In this document: positions 60,762 through 64,000 of the stretch, piece by piece
Numbering within the stretch: position 1 is the first letter of the stretch
Layout of the letters: each line of letters starts with the position of its first letter
From: Chitinophaga filiformis
GTDB taxonomy: Bacteria > Bacteroidota > Bacteroidia > Chitinophagales > Chitinophagaceae
DNA: 64,000 bases
Assembly: GCF_021646545.1 (NCBI RefSeq)
Contig: NZ_JAKIRP010000002.1
Coordinates: 620,001-684,000 of the forward strand
Direction: 5' to 3'
Program-made: the position numbers and the translations under genes
Notes under the pieces: generated by a model
What the model saw: the letters and a program-made list of their open reading frames with translations, nothing else
Told to the model about the DNA's origin: nothing
The model's database searches: none

Positions 60762-63305
60762 TTAGAATTGGAGTGAGACGTTAAATCCGTAGGTTTTTAC
60801 CGCAGGCAGGTTAAAGAAGTCCAGGCCTGTCGTATTGGGCTGATCAAACAGCAATTGGTCCGGGTCTGCACCTTTATAAGCTGACCACAGCAGGATATTG
60901 CTCACATAGGTGGACAGGGTGAGCAGCTGTTTGTTATGATGCAGGTTGAACCGGTAACTCAGATTAACGTTATTGAGCCGCAGGTAATCTGTCTTTTGCA
61001 CATATGCTGCTGCTACACCCGATAGTCCATACCTTGTCCAGCGGTTCTTTTCTACCGGCTGAGCGGGATCATAAAAGCTCACGGGTATATCGTTCACATG
61101 ACCGTTTTGCTGTACACCCTGGAATATGTAGTTAGTAACACCTCGCTGTGTACTGGTAATAGCCGATCTTCCATAGTAGTCAAGGGCTGCCTGTGTGCCA
61201 TTCCAGGTCTCACCGCCTTTCTTCCATTCCCAGTCTGCCTGTAGTGTGAATTTTTTCCAGCTTACGTTATTGTTGAACTTTACTACGAAATCCGGTATTG
61301 GATTGCCAATCACCTGTGGTGTTGGATTTACAAGCGGAAAACCATCTTCCCCTATCACTACGTTGCCCGAGGCGTCTTTTAAGTATGTGCTACCAACTAT
61401 CACACCCAAAGGTTGTCCCTGTACAAGAGCTTTGTGAACATTGCTGAATCCTGCAATTGGTGTGAAATTATCGCCCTGATTGACGCGAGTGACAGTGGTG
61501 TTGTACGCAAAGAAGGAGAGTGTACCGGAAAGGCCAACGTCCCTTCTGGAACCATAGTTATTAGCACTCAACGATACTTCAATCCCTTCATTCCTCAGGT
61601 CTGCCATGTTCTTCAGGTGAAGTGTTCCATTACTGTAAACAGGAAAAATATCATTCCTGGTATTTTTAACATAGACATTGGCATTGAGGCGGAACACGTA
61701 GTCGTGCGACAGGCTTAGTCCTCCTGTCCATTCCCGCCGATTGACAGGGGTCAGACCTTTATAACCGGCGGCCTCTGTAATAGGGCGATAGCTGAATATC
61801 TGCTCTGTAGAGTATTGTAGCAGATTGGTATATACCAGGGATCTGTCAACAGGTAGTTCGCTGCTTACTTCGTGGTAGGAGGATGATATGTTCAAATCAA
61901 CGCTGGGTAGTATAGACCATATTGTCAATGCAACGTCGAATGCTGGTAAGATAAAGTCATTCTTTGACGCTGTATTGGAAAGATAAAGTTTATTTCCCGC
62001 GTTTACTTTTAATTCAATACCCGCTGCCGAGTGAAAGGTGTTGTTAAGCGTAAGGAAAACGTCGTGTGAGGAACGTTGATAGTTATACCGCATATCATCT
62101 GGTTTATACCTTATGCGGGTGTTTGCATTACCATAAGTATAGTATAATCCCAGTTGCGAGTTAAACTCATCATTGTAATATTCGATATTGTAGAGTCCCT
62201 GCGATTGTAACAGATAGTTAAAGTCTTTTTTGTTCCTGTCTGTATACATACCATCCGTCCACCCTGCAGTACCTGGCTTGTAGCTTTCCACAGTGTTTTC
62301 CAGTACATGCTGGAGAGACTGGGTAAGTTTGACATCAAACCGGGACGTTTTCAAGGCTAAAACCAGAGAGGCATTCTGTTCTGTAGAGCGGTAACGATTG
62401 CCATTGTCTTTCAGCAGGAACAAGGGATTATCAGCCATATTACTATAACTGCGTTGTGCTTCTCCATTCGTTGTTCCTTGTATATTGCTGAAAGATGCCG
62501 GCGTAAGGAGTGCGTTCTGATAAGCTCTGTTCAGAAAGCCTGTCCTGTTGCCGTTGGAAAGTTGGTCATGGTTGTATAGATAGGCGGCTTTGATATTTAA
62601 CCACTTGATGCTGGTCCCTATGTCTGCCCCCAGTGTCTGTGAAATCCTGTTATTCTCTTTGATGATCGTATTCTCGTTAGTTTGTCCCAGTTTCAGCCCG
62701 AAGTTCCATGTACGTTTACCATACCGGAAAAGTTCTCCCGATATTTTCAGCTGATGAGAATGGGCGACGGCGGTCCGGAAGATGCTGTTATTATAGGCAG
62801 TGGCAGCTTTCCCGTTGCCTGTGCCTATGGGCACAAGTCTGCCGTTCTGATCGTAGGGGTAATTACTCCCATCAAATTCAAGAGCATGTATATTAGGCCC
62901 ATAGCTGAATATTTCTCCTGTTTCCGGCCCTCTCCAGGCCAGCGCTCCATTAACGGAGCGTCCCTGCACATAATCAGATTGCAGCTCCGGAAGCCTGTTG
63001 TGGCTTTTTATCTCGATGGTCCCGCTATATTTGGTTGAAAGAGAAAGATAGCGTGTATATTGTGGTGATATCTGCAGAGAATTGCCCGATATCTTTACAC
63101 GCCTGACGCCAAAATCAGGATGGAACGGACCTTTCAGCTTCAGAGGGGTATTTCTGCTATTACTGACCGAGTCTACAGGATCGATGTTACCTCTGAGTTT
63201 TCTTACCTGCTCCATATAGTCCCCGGAGATAATGGGTTCCACGCTGCTACGCACCTGAGCGGCTGCCAGGGCGGGAAGTAAAAGAAGGAGTAAAGTAAAT
63301 TTCAA
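60762..63305 (-). CDS. SusC/TonB-receptor-like outer-membrane barrel lacking a plug domain
   Basis: 847 residues. Signal peptide MKFTLLLLLLPALAAAQ. Residues about 18-95 do not resemble a carboxypeptidase-regulatory or plug domain. From about 97 the SusC barrel pattern starts (LPELQSDYVQGRSVNGALAW; FSYGPN), followed by repeated beta-strand pairs to the end (TTGLDFFNLPAVKTYGFNVS; final LQF), as for family barrels that run from just after the plug. No TonB box was seen. 5 nt before the A2M-plug gene, suggesting coupled synthesis. No SusD is adjacent. Barrel call strong; role inferred. Confidence 0.85.
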   Translation of the reverse strand: MKFTLLLLLLPALAAAQVRSSVEPIISGDYMEQVRKLRGNIDPVDSVSNSRNTPLKLKGPFHPDFGVRRVKISGNSLQISPQYTRYLSLSTKYSGTIEIKSHNRLPELQSDYVQGRSVNGALAWRGPETGEIFSYGPNIHALEFDGSNYPYDQNGRLVPIGTGNGKAATAYNNSIFRTAVAHSHQLKISGELFRYGKRTWNFGLKLGQTNENTIIKENNRISQTLGADIGTSIKWLNIKAAYLYNHDQLSNGNRTGFLNRAYQNALLTPASFSNIQGTTNGEAQRSYSNMADNPLFLLKDNGNRYRSTEQNASLVLALKTSRFDVKLTQSLQHVLENTVESYKPGTAGWTDGMYTDRNKKDFNYLLQSQGLYNIEYYNDEFNSQLGLYYTYGNANTRIRYKPDDMRYNYQRSSHDVFLTLNNTFHSAAGIELKVNAGNKLYLSNTASKNDFILPAFDVALTIWSILPSVDLNISSSYHEVSSELPVDRSLVYTNLLQYSTEQIFSYRPITEAAGYKGLTPVNRREWTGGLSLSHDYVFRLNANVYVKNTRNDIFPVYSNGTLHLKNMADLRNEGIEVSLSANNYGSRRDVGLSGTLSFFAYNTTVTRVNQGDNFTPIAGFSNVHKALVQGQPLGVIVGSTYLKDASGNVVIGEDGFPLVNPTPQVIGNPIPDFVVKFNNNVSWKKFTLQADWEWKKGGETWNGTQAALDYYGRSAITSTQRGVTNYIFQGVQQNGHVNDIPVSFYDPAQPVEKNRWTRYGLSGVAAAYVQKTDYLRLNNVNLSYRFNLHHNKQLLTLSTYVSNILLWSAYKGADPDQLLFDQPNTTGLDFFNLPAVKTYGFNVSLQF

Positions 63306-63450
63306 GGTATTAGATTTAGGTGATATAAATATAGTGATTCCGGTGGTCCATGTTCCGGCTGTATGATGCAGGGTTTATCAGGATTCCATAAATGGGGTAA
63401 GAAAAATATATATGGCTGGTTATTATGGGGGTTCCGGAGGACTGGGGAAA

Positions 63451-63484
63451 CCCGGCTGAAAAGTATGTTGGCTTTTCAGCCGGG
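63451..63484 (-). terminator. hairpin downstream of the edge gene
   Basis: CCCGGCTGAAAAG (63451-63463) pairs perfectly with CTTTTCAGCCGGG (63472-63484), 8-nt loop; on the minus strand TTTCCCC follows. It lies 61 nt after the stop at 63546 and separates that gene from the barrel operon, whose promoter should be in 63306-63450. Confidence 0.65.
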
Positions 63485-63545
63485 ATATTAATTAAGCTAT
63501 ATACGACTGGCGGATTGTGCCTGTCCTAAATGATCACCAATTCTT

Positions 63546-64000
63546 TCAATAGCCCCCGCGGTGATTCATGCAGTTGCAGTACTCCTTCATAGCCTTTACC
63601 CGCTGTGCTTCCTGTTCCAGCTGCTGCCTTTGTGTGGAAGGTTCTTTCTTGTTAACCCTGGTAAGGAAGTCTGGCAATTGCAGTCCGGCAATCTGTTTCT
63701 GGATATCGCTTTCAGAAATGGTGTCCAGTGTCAGACTTATAGCCTGGCTATCGGCCGTAATAAAGCTGGCACTACCAAAGTACAGTTGTGGATTATTTTT
63801 ATTCTCTCCGATAGCTACGATGTATGCCCTGACGCCCAAGGGAAGCGGAATGGAGCCATCTTCCTCATAAAATCCGTACACATTACTATCCTTCAGATAT
63901 CCACCTTCTGTCATTATTTTATGTGAGGGAATAACCAGAAAGACGGAAATGCTTTGGTCTTCTCTTTCAGCAATGGTGACGGTCAGTTTGCCTGGGCTCA
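63546..64000 (-). CDS. C-terminal part of a gene cut by the window edge, function unknown
   Basis: A minus-strand frame stops at 63546 and stays open to the window end, so at least 151 residues are coding and the true start is beyond 64000. An internal Met at 63914 (MTEGGYLK) is unlikely to be the start because upstream codons continue a coherent sequence (LTVTIAEREDQSISVFLVIP). Other parts: GVRAYIVAIGENKNNPQLYF and a charged C terminus with CNCMNHRGG. No family recognised; beta-rich and possibly periplasmic. Possible member of the same locus as the barrel and A2M genes. Confidence 0.65.
   Translation of the reverse strand, partial: SPGKLTVTIAEREDQSISVFLVIPSHKIMTEGGYLKDSNVYGFYEEDGSIPLPLGVRAYIVAIGENKNNPQLYFGSASFITADSQAISLTLDTISESDIQKQIAGLQLPDFLTRVNKKEPSTQRQQLEQEAQRVKAMKEYCNCMNHRGGY

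Noticed and set aside
60762..63305. Reading the barrel gene as a truncated pseudogene of SusC
   Set aside because: It has its own signal peptide, a full-length barrel of 847 codons with no disruption, and the plug is encoded next door.

Overview
The window reads as chromosomal DNA of a soil-type Bacteroidota, most likely a Chitinophaga-like member of Chitinophagaceae. The evidence is: several proteins with type IX secretion (T9SS) C-terminal sorting domains, in both the short type A and the gliding-associated CHU_C-like type B form; a SusC-like outer-membrane barrel; a candidate -7 element TAnnTTTG, the Bacteroidota promoter signature, upstream of several genes; few Shine-Dalgarno sequences; and many polymer-degrading enzymes (GH13, GH5, GH18, GH29, GH2). 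No rRNA, tRNA, CRISPR array, IS element or prophage was seen.

Layout. 1-4388: the tail of an unidentified (hydrolase-like) gene, then an alpha-glucanase pair (GH13 alpha-glucosidase and a GlgX-type debranching enzyme). 4397-6333: GNAT acetyltransferase, YdeI-like and CvfB-like housekeeping genes. 6793-11899: a T9SS secretome block with a GH5-GH18 two-enzyme protein, a decayed T9SS cargo remnant and a zinc-peptidase-like protein. 11975-19759: a five-gene minus-strand efflux operon (response regulator, sensor kinase, TolC-like, RND pump, adaptor). 20084-25670: an SDR and two paralogous giant adhesin-like T9SS proteins. 25952-32945: a papain-like protease next to a chagasin-like inhibitor, two membrane proteins, and a gingipain-like C25 peptidase; neither protease has a visible signal peptide. 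33269-35241: a desaturase and acyltransferase for membrane lipids. 35451-45227: GH29 fucosidase, a Tat-exported DsrE-like protein with a TsdA-like dihaem cytochrome, two AT-rich orphans, GDPD, DEAD-box helicase and a GH2 enzyme. 45399-51578: a sulfane-sulfur operon (MBL-rhodanese, two YeeE/YedE halves, Crp/Fnr regulator), a methyltransferase-like membrane protein, and cytochrome bd oxidase. 51654-55784: an orphan Imm22-like immunity protein, a long AT-rich gap, a beta-helix lipoprotein and a DNA/RNA nuclease lipoprotein. 56218-64000: an alpha-2-macroglobulin-like protein, a barrel protein, and a gene cut by the window edge.

Two observations stand out. First, the SusC-like barrel gene at 60762-63305 lacks a plug domain, while the gene 5 nt downstream encodes an alpha-2-macroglobulin with an intact CxEQ thioester that carries a carboxypeptidase-regulatory-like domain and a SusC-type plug in its middle. 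This looks like a TonB-dependent receptor split over two proteins and grafted onto a protease-trap or surface protein. Second, near-identical control regions (RTGAC-N4-GTCAY palindrome, 21-22 nt spacer, nAnnTTTG) precede both the sulfur operon and cydAB, flanking the Crp/Fnr-type gene that probably reads them. This links respiratory bd oxidase with sulfane-sulfur handling.
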